Positions 18,397 to 28,298 of a stretch of DNA of 64,000 nt are shown here, one piece after another; the first letter of the stretch is position 1; every line of letters starts with the position of its first letter. This DNA is from Clostridiales bacterium (GTDB taxonomy: Bacteria > Bacillota > Clostridia > Monoglobales > Monoglobaceae). The stretch is from assembly GCA_019419865.1 (NCBI GenBank), contig JAHZIG010000002.1:179701-243700 (forward strand). The letters run 5' to 3'. The position numbers and the translations under genes were made by a program. The notes beneath the pieces are model-generated. The model ran no database searches and was not told the DNA's origin. It was given only the letters and a program-made list of their open reading frames with translations.

Positions 18397-18695
18397 TTTT
18401 TCTTCCTCCATTTCGTATATAAAAATATTATATACTTTATATTTAACTTGGTATAGTCTCTCAGGCCGCCGCGCAATCTAAAGCAAATTATACCAAATTT
18501 ATTATTAACATATTCCAGAAATATTATAACCGTCCATGAAAAATATCCCAATATTATCAAAAGTCTTAAGCGTCGGCCGAACGCGCGTTACGCGCTCAGA
18601 CCCGTCGTATAATCGATCTAAGGTATTGGTTTAAATTTTTCAGCTATAAAAAACATGGAGCAGATACTTAGACATGTTCCGCCTATGAATCCACT
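18397..18695 (-). promoter_or_regulatory. Long untranslated leader of adk
   Basis: About 300 bases between the predicted start point and adk hold no gene. Elements seen in reading order: an AACATG/CATGTT hairpin followed by six T (about 18640-18670), a GTCT-AGCG/CGCT-AGAC imperfect stem (about 18561-18602), and a second, extended -10 box TGGTATAAT (18495-18487). The first hairpin could act as an attenuator. It does not match any riboswitch family I know. Confidence 0.45.
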
Positions 18696-18701
18696 CCTAT
18701 G

Positions 18702-18731
18702 ATTATATTTTATTTGAACCTATTTTGTCAA
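18702..18731 (-). promoter_or_regulatory. Promoter of the adk-map-infA-capA segment
   Basis: Minus-strand TTGACA (18731-18726), 18 bases and TATAAT (18707-18702). A palindrome, TTAACAATATTATTGTTAA (18735-18753), directly abuts the -35 and could be an operator or the weak end of the secY transcript. Confidence 0.75.
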
Positions 18732-18787
18732 GCTATTAACAATAATATTGTTAAATACTGCCGGACGTTCTCTAAAATTACGGTCGA

Positions 18788-20068
18788 CTATTCCAAGAAG
18801 CCCTTATAATGTCTTACAAGCATCTGCGACTCGATATTCTTAACCGTCTCAAGCGCAACGCCGACAAGAATCAGGAGCGACGTTCCACCGATAGAGAAGT
18901 TTTGGATGTTGAGCGCCAAGTTTAAGAATATAGGAAGTATAGCTATCAGACCAAGGAATATCGCGCCGACCAGAGTGATTCTTGACAGAACTTTGGAAAT
19001 GTACTCCGAAGTCGGACGTCCGGGTCTGATTCCCGGAATAAATCCGCCGTTCTTCTTCATATTATTAGACATTTCAATCGGATTGAACTGAATTGCCGTA
19101 TAGAAATATGTGAAGAATATTATCAGCAGGAAGTACAATATAGCGTATATCCATGAATCCTGCGAGAACACTGCCAAAAACGCTCCCCAGAAACCGCCCG
19201 ACTGGGAAGTTACTCCGAAGAATCCGGCGATCGTACCGGGGAAGGACATGATCGACATCGCGAAGATGATGGGGATAACGCCCGTCGCCGCTACCTTGAT
19301 CGGGATATGCGTGCTCTGTCCGCCGTACATCTTGCGGCCGACGACGCGCTTTGCATACTGAACCGGTATACGTCTTTCCGCTTCGTTCATCATAACGACA
19401 AGGCCTATAGCCAAGAGCGCGAGTATAAGCAGAGCTACTACTCCGATTATACTAAGCGTGCCGCCTCTTGCGTAAGCGTAGAGCGACTGAACCATCGAAG
19501 GGAATCTTGAAACTATACCCGCGAAGATTATCAGGGATATACCGTTACCAACGCCCTTCTCGGTGATCTGCTCGCCCAGCCACATAAGAAACGCCGTGCC
19601 GGCCGTAAACGTGAATATTACGACGATCGCAGTAGCGAATCCCGGATTTGTGACCGCGCCGTAGCTGTTGAGCAGGAAGTACAAACCTATTGCCTGTATA
19701 AACGCGAGTACGACCGTTCCGTAACGCGTTATCTGAGCTATCTTCTTTCTGCCGTCCTCGCCCTGCTTCTGAAGTCTTTCGAGCGCGGGTATAGCCACGC
19801 ACAAAAGCTGCATGATAATCGACGAGTTAATGTACGGCGTGATACTCATAGCGAATATCGTAGCGTTCTGGAACGCGCCGCCCGAGATGATGTCGATAAA
19901 TCCGAACAGCGAATTCTCGCTCGTAAATATCTGACGCATTGCCTCGGGTTCCAGAAGGGGTACGGGTATACACGAACCCAGTCTGAATATTATGAGCATT
20001 ACCAGCGTATAGATCAGCTTTTTCCTGAGATCCGGGATCTTCCATGCATTCTTTATTGTCTCGAACAT
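18788..20068 (-). CDS. secY: Protein translocase subunit SecY
   Basis: The 426-residue, ten-helix protein forms the SecYEG channel for protein export and insertion. Recognisable stretches are FRLGSCIPVP (helix 1), the plug-region GFIDIISGGAFQNATIFAM, SIIMQLL, GNGISLIIFAGI, the cytoplasmic loop NEAERRIPVQYAKRVVGRKMYGGQSTHIP and the FNPIEMSNNMKKNGGFIPGIRPG region. It follows rplO with almost no gap; GAGGTGG precedes the ATG. It is the last gene of the S10-spc transcript here. Confidence 0.98.
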   Translation of the reverse strand: MFETIKNAWKIPDLRKKLIYTLVMLIIFRLGSCIPVPLLEPEAMRQIFTSENSLFGFIDIISGGAFQNATIFAMSITPYINSSIIMQLLCVAIPALERLQKQGEDGRKKIAQITRYGTVVLAFIQAIGLYFLLNSYGAVTNPGFATAIVVIFTFTAGTAFLMWLGEQITEKGVGNGISLIIFAGIVSRFPSMVQSLYAYARGGTLSIIGVVALLILALLAIGLVVMMNEAERRIPVQYAKRVVGRKMYGGQSTHIPIKVAATGVIPIIFAMSIMSFPGTIAGFFGVTSQSGGFWGAFLAVFSQDSWIYAILYFLLIIFFTYFYTAIQFNPIEMSNNMKKNGGFIPGIRPGRPTSEYISKVLSRITLVGAIFLGLIAILPIFLNLALNIQNFSIGGTSLLILVGVALETVKNIESQMLVRHYKGFLE

Positions 20069-20071
20069 GAC

Positions 20072-20512
20072 TTATACCACCTCAGTCTTTCCGCCCGCTG
20101 CAGTTATTTTCTCTGCGGCGGACTTACTGAACCTCTTAGCTTTAACCGTCAAATTCTTATTAAGCTCGCCGCGGCCCAATATTACCAAACCGTCGTTGAT
20201 CTTGGAAATAACCCCGTTTTCCTTAAGAAACTCGGCTGTTATCTCGGTCCCGTTCTCAAACTTGTTAAGAACTTCTACGTTGACCGAAACATATTTCTTT
20301 GCAAAAATATTTGTAAATCCGCGTTTCGGAAGTCTTCTGTAAATAGGCATCTGTCCGCCCTCGAATCCGGGACGTACGCCGCCTCCGCTACGCGCGTTCT
20401 GACCTTTTTGACCTCTACCGGCAGTTTTTCCGTTGCCGCTTCCATGGCCTCTGCCGACTCTGAATGATTTCTTCTTCGAACCATTGCTTGGAGATAATTC
20501 ATGAAGTTTCAT
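20072..20512 (-). CDS. rplO: Large subunit ribosomal protein L15
   Basis: The 146-residue uL15 has the glycine/arginine-rich N-terminal extension ([17 protein letters not shown], then [20 protein letters not shown]) and the globular C-terminal domain. It is needed late in 50S assembly. The ATG at 20512 is chosen over an in-frame GTG at 20521 because the GGAGGAGGTGG site would overlap the GTG. The secY start follows four bases after the stop. Confidence 0.97.
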   Translation of the reverse strand: MKLHELSPSNGSKKKSFRVGRGHGSGNGKTAGRGQKGQNARSGGGVRPGFEGGQMPIYRRLPKRGFTNIFAKKYVSVNVEVLNKFENGTEITAEFLKENGVISKINDGLVILGRGELNKNLTVKAKRFSKSAAEKITAAGGKTEVV

Positions 20513-20521
20513 TGAGTCCAC

Positions 20522-20773
20522 CTCCTCCTTTTCAACTTAGTTTTCAATTATGAAAAAGTTTCTTTAGCCCGACCGGTCTATCGGCCGGCTCAGCCGAGCA
20601 TGACCCGGCTCTTTATATATTACTACACTTTTACTGTCGTATATTACCGAAAAACAACAAATTTGTTAAAATAACGTTACCAAACTCATTGTTTAGCTAA
20701 ACTTTAGACAGAATAATAAACCGAACGCAATATTCGGTTTGATCGGCCGCTCAGCTCGGCGGCCGCGCGTCTA
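20522..20773 (-). promoter_or_regulatory. rpmD-rplO intergenic leader with hairpins
   Basis: This 252-base gap holds no gene. Just after the rpmD stop, AAACCGAA and TTCGGTTT form an 8-bp stem (20718-20740) followed by a weak T-rich tail, a possible partial terminator. Nearer rplO there are AGCCG/CGGCT and CCGGCCG/CCGGTCGG hairpins (about 20566-20610). No convincing promoter was found between them. Confidence 0.4.
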
Positions 20774-20953
20774 TTACTCTTCTACGGTAACCAGGTGTTT
20801 AACCTTGAAAATCATTCCTCTAATTTGAGCGTTATCAGGTTTTTCAACAGTCTGGTGCAGCTTTCTAAGACCGAGCGCCTTTACTGTAGCGATCTGATCT
20901 TTCTTACAGCCTATCGTACTCTTTGTAAGAGTTACTTTAATTGTATTAGCCAC
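20774..20953 (-). CDS. rpmD: Large subunit ribosomal protein L30
   Basis: This 59-residue uL30 has the typical start (M)[19 protein letters not shown] and the [23 protein letters not shown] motif. The start is GTG, with AGGAGGA eight bases upstream. It sits between rpsE and rplO, the normal spc order; its length matches bacterial L30. Confidence 0.96.
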   Translation of the reverse strand: MANTIKVTLTKSTIGCKKDQIATVKALGLRKLHQTVEKPDNAQIRGMIFKVKHLVTVEE

Positions 20954-20978
20954 TGTTATGTCCTCCTGTCTTTAAAAC

Positions 20979-21509
20979 TTAGCCCAAAATTTCTTCCGGC
21001 TTCTTGCCGCGAAGCGCCGCGACTTCCTCAAGGCTCTTGAGCGACGCCAATCCCTCTATCGTAGCCGCGACTACGTTCTTAGGATTGTTGCTGCGCAAAC
21101 ACTTCGTTCTTATATTTTTAATTCCTGCCAATTCAAGCACCGCGCGCGCGGGGCCTCCGGCGATAACTCCGGTACCTTCAGCGGCGGGTTTGAGCAATAC
21201 TCTGCCCGCGCCATACTCTCCGATTATCTCGTGCGGTATTGTTGAATAAAGCAACGGAACCGTTATCATATTCTTCTTAGCGTCGTCTATGCCCTTGCGG
21301 ATAGCGTCGGGAATTTCAGCCGCTTTACCCATTCCGCATCCAACGTGACCGTTTCCGTCGCCTACGACTACGAGCGCTGAAAATCTGAAGTTTCTACCGC
21401 CCTTTACAACCTTCGCTACGCGGTTGAGGTATACGACCTTCTCTTGAATGTCGAGCGCGTCAGCGTTGATGCGTTCCTGTTTCCTGGTTCTTTCGCCCTT
21501 CTCTGCCAT
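20979..21509 (-). CDS. rpsE: Small subunit ribosomal protein S5
   Basis: The 176-residue uS5 has the double-stranded RNA-binding-like N-domain ([29 protein letters not shown]) and the C-terminal domain with [22 protein letters not shown]. It lies at the mRNA entry and affects decoding accuracy. GAGGTG precedes the ATG. Order rplR-rpsE-rpmD is standard. Confidence 0.98.
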   Translation of the reverse strand: MAEKGERTRKQERINADALDIQEKVVYLNRVAKVVKGGRNFRFSALVVVGDGNGHVGCGMGKAAEIPDAIRKGIDDAKKNMITVPLLYSTIPHEIIGEYGAGRVLLKPAAEGTGVIAGGPARAVLELAGIKNIRTKCLRSNNPKNVVAATIEGLASLKSLEEVAALRGKKPEEILG

Positions 21510-21539
21510 TTATCTTTTCACCTCTTTCATGAGTAATAA

Positions 21540-21902
21540 TTAGAATTTAAGGCCGCCCTCGCGAGCGCCGTCGGCGAGCATAGCAACTCTGCCGTGATAT
21601 ACATATCCGCCTCTGTCGAATACGACTTCGCTGATACCCTTTTCAGCCGCTTTCTTAGCAACTAACTGGCCTACGGCCTTAGCCGCGTCTTTGTTTCCGC
21701 CGTAGTTTGCTTTTAGCTCTGGATCCAGAGTCGATGCCGAAACTAAAGTAGTACCCGTCGTGTCGTCGATGATCTGAGCGTATATGTGCTTTAGACTTCT
21801 GAAAACGCACAGTCTCGGGGTCTCGGGAGTTCCCGATACCTTCTTGCGGACTCTGGCGTGTCTTGCAAGTCTCGATACGTTGCTGCTTTCCTTCTTAATC
21901 AT
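21540..21902 (-). CDS. rplR: Large subunit ribosomal protein L18
   Basis: The 120-residue uL18 shows [34 protein letters not shown] and the C-terminal [12 protein letters not shown] motif. It binds 5S rRNA together with L5. AAGGAGGTG precedes the ATG. It lies 30 bases upstream of rpsE and 24 bases after rplF. Confidence 0.98.
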   Translation of the reverse strand: MIKKESSNVSRLARHARVRKKVSGTPETPRLCVFRSLKHIYAQIIDDTTGTTLVSASTLDPELKANYGGNKDAAKAVGQLVAKKAAEKGISEVVFDRGGYVYHGRVAMLADGAREGGLKF

Positions 21903-21926
21903 TAAATCTGCACCTCCTTGCGGTTA

Positions 21927-22472
21927 CTACTTCTTAGAACCTGCCTTACCTTCCTTACGTATGATTCTCTCGTCGATATATTTAATACCTTTGCCCTTAT
22001 ACGGCTCCGGCGGTCTCTTCTCTCTTACCTCTGCGGCAAACTGACCGACCTTCTGCTTGTCGGGACCCGAGATGATTATCTGGTTCGGCTGAGGAACCTC
22101 GATAGTAATCCCGTCAGTCTCTTCCATCTCGACCTGATGCGAATAACCCAGGTTCATAACCAGCTTCTTACCCTGCTTTGCAGCTCTGTAACCTACGCCG
22201 TTGACCTGGAGCTCCTTCTTAAATCCCTCTGTAGTACCGACTATCATATTATTCAGCAGGGTACGAGTGAGACCGTGAAGCGATTTATGCATTTTTGATT
22301 CCGAAGGACGCTTTACAGTTATTACTCCTTCGCTTTGTTCAATGATCATATCCTTGGGAAGAACCTTGTTAAGCTCGCCCTTAGGACCCTTTACGGTAAC
22401 TTCATTGTTTTCGCCGACCTTAACCTCTACGCCCGCGGGCACGGTTATCGGCATGTTTCCTATACGTGACAA
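21927..22472 (-). CDS. rplF: Large subunit ribosomal protein L6
   Basis: The 181-residue uL6 has two repeated alpha/beta domains, the start SRIGNMPITVPAGVEV, the VNGVGYRA junction and the C-terminal PPEPYKGKGIKYIDE motif that contacts the sarcin-ricin loop region. The start codon appears to be TTG at 22472, with GGAGGAG upstream; no ATG fits the conserved start. It lies between rpsH and rplR. Confidence 0.97.
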   Translation of the reverse strand: MSRIGNMPITVPAGVEVKVGENNEVTVKGPKGELNKVLPKDMIIEQSEGVITVKRPSESKMHKSLHGLTRTLLNNMIVGTTEGFKKELQVNGVGYRAAKQGKKLVMNLGYSHQVEMEETDGITIEVPQPNQIIISGPDKQKVGQFAAEVREKRPPEPYKGKGIKYIDERIIRKEGKAGSKK

Positions 22473-22490
22473 TGAATTCTCCTCCTTTCC

Positions 22491-22899
22491 TTACCAAATA
22501 AACGCCAGAACTTCGCCGCCGACATTCTGACGACGAGCTTCTTTGTCCGTCATGATTCCTTTTGACGTCGATATGATCGCTATTCCCAAGCCCTTTAAAA
22601 CTCTCGGAAGCTCGTCTTTCGACGCGTACGATCTAAGACCGGGTTTTGACACTCTCTTAAGTCCGGTCAATACTTTCTGCTTATTCTCAGCATATTTGAG
22701 CGTTATGCGGATCGTTCCCTGAACGCTGTCCTCCAAGAGCTCGGCGCTCTTTACATAACCCTCTTCTACCAAAATATCAGCTATCGCCTTCTTCATCTTA
22801 GACGCCGGTATATCGACCGTTGCATGTCTCGCGTTGTTGGCGTTTCTGATTCTTGTGAGCATATCTGCTATAGGATCTGTAATATGCATTTGTATTTTA
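22491..22899 (-). CDS. rpsH: Small subunit ribosomal protein S8
   Basis: The 132-residue uS8 starts at the ATG at 22889 ([20 protein letters not shown]), preceded by AAGGAGGTAAAATACA; the ten bases before the ATG are included in this span. The C-terminal [15 protein letters not shown] motif contacts 16S helix 21. S8 is the autogenous repressor of the spc operon in E. coli; whether that applies here is unknown. It lies between rpsN and rplF. Confidence 0.95.
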
Positions 22900-23034
22900 C
22901 CTCCTTTTTATCGGAATTTCTATCTGTCTGCGCCGAGTCTGTATCTCGGCTCTACCTTACATAAAAATCGGTTTGGTTTTCCGTATTATACAGCCGCTTC
23001 AGCTGCTAACCACCTGATTTTACTATATTTTATA

Positions 23035-23220
23035 TTACCATGACGCTTTCTTTACGCCAGGAATCTCGCCCTTGTAAGCAAGCTCACGGAAGCAAATTCT
23101 ACAAATTCCGAATTTACGGAGATAAGCATGCGGTCTGCCGCATATCTTACATCTGTTATACTCGCGCGTGGAGTATTTCTGCTTCTTCTGCTGCTTGTTG
23201 ATCATAGCTTTCTTAGCCAT
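23035..23220 (-). CDS. rpsN: Small subunit ribosomal protein S14, zinc type
   Basis: The 61-residue uS14 of the short zinc form carries [20 protein letters not shown], that is two C-x-x-C pairs that bind zinc. It helps assemble the 30S head. AAGGAGG precedes the ATG. It sits between rplE and rpsH; the 145-base gap after it shows no gene. Confidence 0.98.
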   Translation of the reverse strand: MAKKAMINKQQKKQKYSTREYNRCKICGRPHAYLRKFGICRICFRELAYKGEIPGVKKASW

Positions 23221-23246
23221 AAATTAATCCTCCTTATTCGGTACTC

Positions 23247-23783
23247 TTATTTTGTAAACGGCGCTCCCATCAGCGTCAGAAGCTCGCGAGCTTCCTCGTC
23301 CGTCTCGGCTGTCGTAACAAATATGATGTCCATACCGCGGATCTTATCAATCTTATCATACTCTATCTCGGGGAATATAAGCTGCTCCTTGATACCCATC
23401 GAGTAGTTGCCTCTGCCGTCGAAAGAGTTGGGGTTGATACCTCTGAAGTCGCGTACGCGCGGAAGCGCCGCGTTGAAGAGTCTGTCTACGAACTCGTACA
23501 TCTTAGAGTTTCTGAGCGTGACCTTGCAGCCGAGGTTCATACCTTCTCTTACTTTAAACGTTGCGACGGATTTTCTGGCCTTGGTGATTATAGGTCTCTG
23601 ACCTGTAATGATAGCGAGATCGTTAGCCGCGTTCTCGCAAGCCTTCGAATTCTCTCTTGCGTCGCCGACGCCCATGTTTATAACGACTTTTACCAGCTTC
23701 GGTATCTGCATAACGCTGTCGTAGTTGAACTTAGCCATAAGAGCGTCTTTGATTTCTTTATTGTATTTTTCTTCGAGTCTCAT
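23247..23783 (-). CDS. rplE: Large subunit ribosomal protein L5
   Basis: The 178-residue uL5 has the family stretches [40 protein letters not shown] and [15 protein letters not shown]. It binds 5S rRNA and contacts P-site tRNA. GGAAGGAGGA precedes the ATG. Order rplX-rplE-rpsN is standard. Confidence 0.98.
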   Translation of the reverse strand: MRLEEKYNKEIKDALMAKFNYDSVMQIPKLVKVVINMGVGDARENSKACENAANDLAIITGQRPIITKARKSVATFKVREGMNLGCKVTLRNSKMYEFVDRLFNAALPRVRDFRGINPNSFDGRGNYSMGIKEQLIFPEIEYDKIDKIRGMDIIFVTTAETDEEARELLTLMGAPFTK

Positions 23784-23820
23784 TTAATACTGCGTCCTCC
23801 TTCCGTTGGGATTTTAAAAA

Positions 23821-24141
23821 CTAAAATGTTTCTCCGCATTTCTTGCAGTAGCGAACGTGCGTGCCGTCCTCTAAGACTTTACGTCCTACTCTTGAGGGAG
23901 AGCCGCATTTGCTGCATACGTTCATAACCTTGCTTGCGTATATCGGGGTCTCCTGCTTGACTATGCCGCCCATCTCGCCCATTCTGCGGGGCTTTTTGTG
24001 TTTGGTAGCCATAGAAACGCCCTCAACTACGACCATGCGTCTTTTGGGATCTACCGACAAAACTTTGCCTTTTTTGCCCTTATCCTTACCGGATAAAACG
24101 ATTACATGATCGCCTGTCTTAACATGCAATTTTATAGACAT
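23821..24141 (-). CDS. rplX: Large subunit ribosomal protein L24
   Basis: The 106-residue uL24 has an N-terminal KOW motif (TGDHVIVLSGKDKGKKGKVL) that starts 50S assembly on 23S rRNA domain I. Its C-terminus carries CSKCG and CKKCG, a putative four-cysteine zinc site found in many Gram-positive L24 proteins. AGGAGGAACA precedes the ATG. It follows rplN by about 105 bases, a gap without a gene. Confidence 0.97.
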   Translation of the reverse strand: MSIKLHVKTGDHVIVLSGKDKGKKGKVLSVDPKRRMVVVEGVSMATKHKKPRRMGEMGGIVKQETPIYASKVMNVCSKCGSPSRVGRKVLEDGTHVRYCKKCGETF

Positions 24142-24246
24142 GTGTTGTTCCTCCTATCATTAGGTTTAAAATAACGCGTGCGCGCTTTTCGCCTTCAGCC
24201 GAGAGGTCTCGATATCGGACGTGAAAGCGCCGCGAAAACTTTAAAA

Positions 24247-24615
24247 TTAAAGTACCTCGGGAGCAAGCGACAATATTTTCATATAGTCCTTATCTCTGAG
24301 TTCTCTCGCAACAGGCCCGAATATACGGGTTCCTCTCGGAGTTTTATCATCTCTGATGATTACCGCCGCGTTCTCGTCAAATCTGATCTGAGAACCGTCG
24401 TTTCTCTTTACGCCTTTCGTGCTGCGTACGATTACGGCTTTAACGACTTCGCCCTTTTTAACAGCGCCGCCGGGCGTTGCTTTTTTTACAGAAGCTATGA
24501 TAACGTCGCCTATGTTGCCGTATCTTCTGAAAGATCCACCCATAACGCGGATACAAAGTATTTCTTTCGCTCCGCTGTTATCAGCAACCTTTAAAATAGT
24601 TTGCTGTTGTATCAT
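24247..24615 (-). CDS. rplN: Large subunit ribosomal protein L14
   Basis: The 122-residue uL14 begins [20 protein letters not shown] and contains the RTKKGVKR-like basic loop and [29 protein letters not shown]. It lies at the subunit interface. AGGAGGAAG precedes the ATG. It is 130 bases downstream of rpsQ. Confidence 0.98.
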   Translation of the reverse strand: MIQQQTILKVADNSGAKEILCIRVMGGSFRRYGNIGDVIIASVKKATPGGAVKKGEVVKAVIVRSTKGVKRNDGSQIRFDENAAVIIRDDKTPRGTRIFGPVARELRDKDYMKILSLAPEVL

Positions 24616-24747
24616 AACGGACTTCCTCCTATTCTTCCTGAATCCTGTTCTTGCCGGATCTGAAAAACGCGCAGACCCGATCCTAAGTTTAGCGCCGGAA
24701 CTATACTCTCCGGCGAATGATCCTGCAGCGATCTTAAAAAACGAAAC

Positions 24748-25005
24748 TTATTTCGCTTTCTCGATGATCTCGACCAATCTCCATCTCTTGTCCTTGGACA
24801 GCGGTCTGGTCTCCATCACTCTGACTCTATCGCCTACGCCGCAAACATTGTTCTCATCGTGAGCCTTAAGTCTGTAGGTTCTCTTCATAACCTTGCCGTA
24901 AAGCGGGTGCTTGATCCTCTCTCTGATCGCAACGACGATCGTCTTATCCATCTTGTCGCTTACAACATGACCTACGCGAGTCTTGCGGTAATTACGTTCA
25001 CTCAT
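24748..25005 (-). CDS. rpsQ: Small subunit ribosomal protein S17
   Basis: The 85-residue OB-fold uS17 shows [20 protein letters not shown] and [19 protein letters not shown]. It binds 16S rRNA early in assembly. AGGAGGTG precedes the ATG, and it follows rpmC by 13 bases. Confidence 0.98.
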   Translation of the reverse strand: MSERNYRKTRVGHVVSDKMDKTIVVAIRERIKHPLYGKVMKRTYRLKAHDENNVCGVGDRVRVMETRPLSKDKRWRLVEIIEKAK

Positions 25006-25018
25006 CTATCTGCACCTC

Positions 25019-25231
25019 CTACGCGTTAAGGTTTGTATTCAAACCCAGCTCTTTTTCTTTTAACACCGTTTTAGCCCTAGCAATTTCTTTCTTAACGCTC
25101 GCCATTCTCATCGGATTATCGAGTTGGTTGGTTGCGTTTTGAAAACGTAGGTTGAAAAGTTCTTCCTTTAGGTCCTTTATTCTATCTTCAATTTCCTGTG
25201 TAGAAAGGTCTCTGATTTCTTGGATCTTCAT
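25019..25231 (-). CDS. rpmC: Large subunit ribosomal protein L29
   Basis: This 70-residue helical-hairpin uL29 begins [20 protein letters not shown] and includes [21 protein letters not shown]. It lies by the exit tunnel, where trigger factor docks. Its ATG overlaps the rplP stop by one base (TAATG), implying translational coupling. Confidence 0.97.
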   Translation of the reverse strand: MKIQEIRDLSTQEIEDRIKDLKEELFNLRFQNATNQLDNPMRMASVKKEIARAKTVLKEKELGLNTNLNA

Positions 25232-25662
25232 TAACTATCACCTTCCGTTTCTTGATCAGCTTTTCTGACAAACTTACACTTAAGCGGCAGTTTGTGCATA
25301 GCGAGACGAAGCGCTTCGCGCGCGACTTCTTCGCTCACGCCGCCTATCTCGAACATAACTCTGCCCGGTTTAACGACTGCTACCCAGTACTCGGGCGAAC
25401 CTTTACCGCTACCCATACGAGTCTCGGCCGGTTTTGCCGTTACCGGCTTATCCGGGAATATCTTTATCCATACCTTACCGCCTCTCTTGGTGTAATGCGT
25501 CATAGCGACACGAGCGGCCTCGATCTGATTGCTTGTTATCCATGCGGGGCTTGTAGCCTGAATTCCGTACTCGCCGTATACGACTTTATTGCCGCGGTGA
25601 GCCTCGCCCTTCATTCTGCCGCGCATAACTTTTCTATGTTTAACTCTCTTTGGCGATAACAT
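25231..25662 (-). CDS. rplP: Large subunit ribosomal protein L16
   Basis: The 143-residue uL16 begins [19 protein letters not shown] and has the [25 protein letters not shown] motif near the A-site tRNA and peptidyl-transferase centre. It is coupled by TAATG junctions to rpsC upstream and rpmC downstream. Confidence 0.98.
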   Translation of the reverse strand: MLSPKRVKHRKVMRGRMKGEAHRGNKVVYGEYGIQATSPAWITSNQIEAARVAMTHYTKRGGKVWIKIFPDKPVTAKPAETRMGSGKGSPEYWVAVVKPGRVMFEIGGVSEEVAREALRLAMHKLPLKCKFVRKADQETEGDS

Positions 25663-26390
25663 TATTTTCTGCCCCCTCTCTGCTGTCTCTTAGGAGCGTC
25701 CGATCTTCTGCCCTCCGGTCTTCTTCTCGGAGTCGTCTCTCTTGTGGTCGCGCTCTTATTGTCGGCAAGGATCTCGCCCTTGTAGATCCAAACCTTAACG
25801 CCGAGCTTACCGTACGTCGTGTTAGCTTCTGTAAAGCCGTAGTCGATGTCCGCTCTGAGAGTCTGCAGCGGGATCGTACCCTCGTGATACTGCTCAGTTC
25901 TCGCGATCTCGGCGCCGCCTACGCGACCCGCGACCTGAGTCTTTATACCCTTAGCGCCCATCTTCATGGTTCTGCCCATGCACTGCTTCATAGCCTTTCT
26001 GAACGAGATACGTCTCTCGAGCTGCGAAGCTATGTTCTCTGCGACCAACTGCGCGCTCATGTCCGGAACCTTAACCTCGATGACGTTTAAGATTATCGTC
26101 TTGCCCGTCATCTTTTCGAGTTCCTTCTTGAGCTTTTCTATCTCGGCGCCGCCCTTACCGATTACGATACCGGGCTTTGCGGCGTGGATGAATATTCTTA
26201 TCTTATTAGCGAATTTCTCTATCTCAATTCTTGCAACTCCGGCTTGGAATAACTTCTTTTTCAAGAAAACTCTGAGGTTATAATCCTCAACGAGGCTATC
26301 GCCGAAGCTCTTTTTGTCAGCAAACCAACGAGAATCCCAATCCTTAATTATGCCGACTCTCAGGCCGTGTGGATTAACTTTCTGACCCAT
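25662..26390 (-). CDS. rpsC: Small subunit ribosomal protein S3
   Basis: The 242-residue uS3 has the conserved start [20 protein letters not shown], a KH domain with [19 protein letters not shown] and the C-terminal domain with [25 protein letters not shown]. It ends in a basic Arg/Gln-rich tail. It forms part of the mRNA entry helicase. AGGAGGTAAC precedes the ATG; its stop overlaps the rplP ATG. Confidence 0.98.
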   Translation of the reverse strand: MGQKVNPHGLRVGIIKDWDSRWFADKKSFGDSLVEDYNLRVFLKKKLFQAGVARIEIEKFANKIRIFIHAAKPGIVIGKGGAEIEKLKKELEKMTGKTIILNVIEVKVPDMSAQLVAENIASQLERRISFRKAMKQCMGRTMKMGAKGIKTQVAGRVGGAEIARTEQYHEGTIPLQTLRADIDYGFTEANTTYGKLGVKVWIYKGEILADNKSATTRETTPRRRPEGRRSDAPKRQQRGGRK

Positions 26391-26407
26391 GCTTGTTACC
26401 TCCTATC

Positions 26408-26743
26408 TTATTCCCTTTCCTGAAGTTTTACTGTAATATGACTTGTTCTCTTATTAATTCTGAATGCACGTCCCTTCGCTCTCGCCTGTATTCTCTTAAG
26501 AGTGGGGCCCTGATCCGCGTATATCTCGGAAATATAAAGCTTTTCAACATCCATATTGTGGTTGTTCTCAGCGTTAGCGACCGCCGATTTTAAAAGCTTC
26601 TCAACGACCGGGCTCGCAGCCTTGGGAGTATTTCTCAAAATACCTATCGCCTCGCCCACGGTCTTATTTCTTATCAGATCTATCACAACTCTTACTTTTC
26701 TCGGCGCAATACGTACATGAGTAACCTTTGCTACTGCTTCCAT
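26408..26743 (-). CDS. rplV: Large subunit ribosomal protein L22
   Basis: The 111-residue uL22 shows [22 protein letters not shown], and its tunnel-lining beta-hairpin region includes [20 protein letters not shown]. It contacts the exit tunnel near the macrolide site. AAGGAG precedes the ATG. It lies about 113 bases after rpsS, a gap with no gene. Confidence 0.98.
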   Translation of the reverse strand: MEAVAKVTHVRIAPRKVRVVIDLIRNKTVGEAIGILRNTPKAASPVVEKLLKSAVANAENNHNMDVEKLYISEIYADQGPTLKRIQARAKGRAFRINKRTSHITVKLQERE

Positions 26744-26856
26744 ATCTGTATGGCTCCTTTCGATTATGCCGGGCTTGGCCGGCTCTTAAAAAAGTATAAA
26801 TGAACCGTTTCGTATTTCGTCTTCTATTTAACCAAACGGTTCATACCGTATCTTAA

Positions 26857-27129
26857 TTATTTGCTCGTCTTCGCGCCCGCGTGACCTCTGTACGTTCTGG
26901 TCGGAGCGAACTCTCCGAGCTTGTGTCCTACCATGTCCTCGCTAACGTATACCGGAACATGCTTTCTTCCATCATAGACCGCTATGGTGTGACCAACCAT
27001 ATCCGGGAATATTGTGGAAGCTCTTGACCATGTCTTTATAACATTCTTCTCGTTCTTCTCGTTCATAGCCACTATTCTGGCAAGCAGCTTCTGATCGACG
27101 AAAGGACCTTTTTTAACGCTTCTTCCCAT
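26857..27129 (-). CDS. rpsS: Small subunit ribosomal protein S19
   Basis: The 90-residue uS19 begins [19 protein letters not shown] and has [22 protein letters not shown] and [14 protein letters not shown]. It pairs with S13 in the 30S head. AAGGAGGGG precedes the ATG, 13 bases after rplB. Confidence 0.98.
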   Translation of the reverse strand: MGRSVKKGPFVDQKLLARIVAMNEKNEKNVIKTWSRASTIFPDMVGHTIAVYDGRKHVPVYVSEDMVGHKLGEFAPTRTYRGHAGAKTSK

Positions 27130-27141
27130 GATATCCCCTCC

Positions 27142-27975
27142 TTACTTGGAATTACGTCTCTTGACGATGAACTTGTTGGACTTTTTCTTCTTGTCTCTGG
27201 TCTTGTAACCGAGCGCCGGCTTACCCCACGGGGTTACAGGACTCGGCATACCGATAGGCGACTTACCTTCACCGCCGCCGTGCGGGTGGTCGTTCGGGTT
27301 CATGACTACGCCGCGAACCGTGGGACGGAAGCCCATGTGACGTTTTCTGCCGGCCTTACCGATGTTGATGTTCTCGTGGTCGGTGTTTCCTACCTGGCCG
27401 ATCGTCGCGCGGCAGTTAAGTCTGATCATTCTAACCTCGCCGCTTGGGAGTCTTACCTGAGCGAAATCGCCCTCTTTAGCCATCAGCTGAGCCGTATTGC
27501 CCGCGCTGCGAACAAGCTGGCCGCCCTTGCCGGGGCTGAGCTCGATATTGTATATCATAGTACCGACCGGGATATCCTTAAGCTCCATAGCGTTGCCCGG
27601 TTTGATATCCGCGCCTTCGCCGGATATTACGACGTCGCCTTTTTTAAGTCCGAGGGGAGCGATGATATATGTCTTTGTTCCGTCCTCGTACTTAAGAAGC
27701 GCGATGTTCGCCGATCTGTTCGGATCGTATTCTATGGACTGTACGGTAGCTTCCATACCGTCCTTGTTTCTCTTAAAGTCTATTACTCTGTATTTTCTCT
27801 TGGCGCCGCCGCCGCGATGTCTAACGGTTATTCTACCATACGAGTTACGGCCCGCTTTGCTGTGCATAGGACGAAGCAAAGATTTCTCGGGAGCGACCTT
27901 ATCGATCTCCTCGAATGTAGAAACAGTCATGTGACGCAGCGAAGGCGTTGTAGGATTATAACTTTTTATACCCAT
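27142..27975 (-). CDS. rplB: Large subunit ribosomal protein L2
   Basis: The 277-residue uL2 has [19 protein letters not shown], the [17 protein letters not shown] and [13 protein letters not shown] stretches, and the C-terminal [22 protein letters not shown] region near the peptidyl-transferase centre with the key histidine. AAGGAG precedes the ATG. It lies between rplW and rpsS. Confidence 0.98.
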   Translation of the reverse strand: MGIKSYNPTTPSLRHMTVSTFEEIDKVAPEKSLLRPMHSKAGRNSYGRITVRHRGGGAKRKYRVIDFKRNKDGMEATVQSIEYDPNRSANIALLKYEDGTKTYIIAPLGLKKGDVVISGEGADIKPGNAMELKDIPVGTMIYNIELSPGKGGQLVRSAGNTAQLMAKEGDFAQVRLPSGEVRMIRLNCRATIGQVGNTDHENINIGKAGRKRHMGFRPTVRGVVMNPNDHPHGGGEGKSPIGMPSPVTPWGKPALGYKTRDKKKKSNKFIVKRRNSK

Positions 27976-28013
27976 TTTTATTTCTCCTTATCTGCAAATT
28001 TCAAGATCGCCTC

Positions 28014-28298
28014 TTACGCCTCGAACAGCTCTATAGTCTTGCTTGACGGCGTGAGCTTTACGACGGCCTTCTTCCAGTCCGCTCTCTTGCCGTAGAACAC
28101 GCCCTGCCTCTTGGGCTTGCCTTTGTAGTTGATCGTGGTCACTTTCTCGACCTCGACCTTAAAGATCTCTTCAACGGCTTTCTTTATCTCGATCTTATTC
28201 GCGTTTTTAGCAACCTCGAAGGTGTACTTTCTGTCTGCAACCTGATCCATGCTTTTCTCGGTTATTATAGGTCTTCTGATAATATCATGAGCTACCAT
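28014..28298 (-). CDS. rplW: Large subunit ribosomal protein L23
   Basis: The 94-residue uL23 has [37 protein letters not shown] and a C-terminal basic region. It is the docking site for trigger factor and SRP at the tunnel exit. Its ATG overlaps the rplD stop (TAATG), and an AGGAGGTG site lies inside the rplD end, so the two genes are coupled. Confidence 0.98.
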   Translation of the reverse strand: MVAHDIIRRPIITEKSMDQVADRKYTFEVAKNANKIEIKKAVEEIFKVEVEKVTTINYKGKPKRQGVFYGKRADWKKAVVKLTPSSKTIELFEA

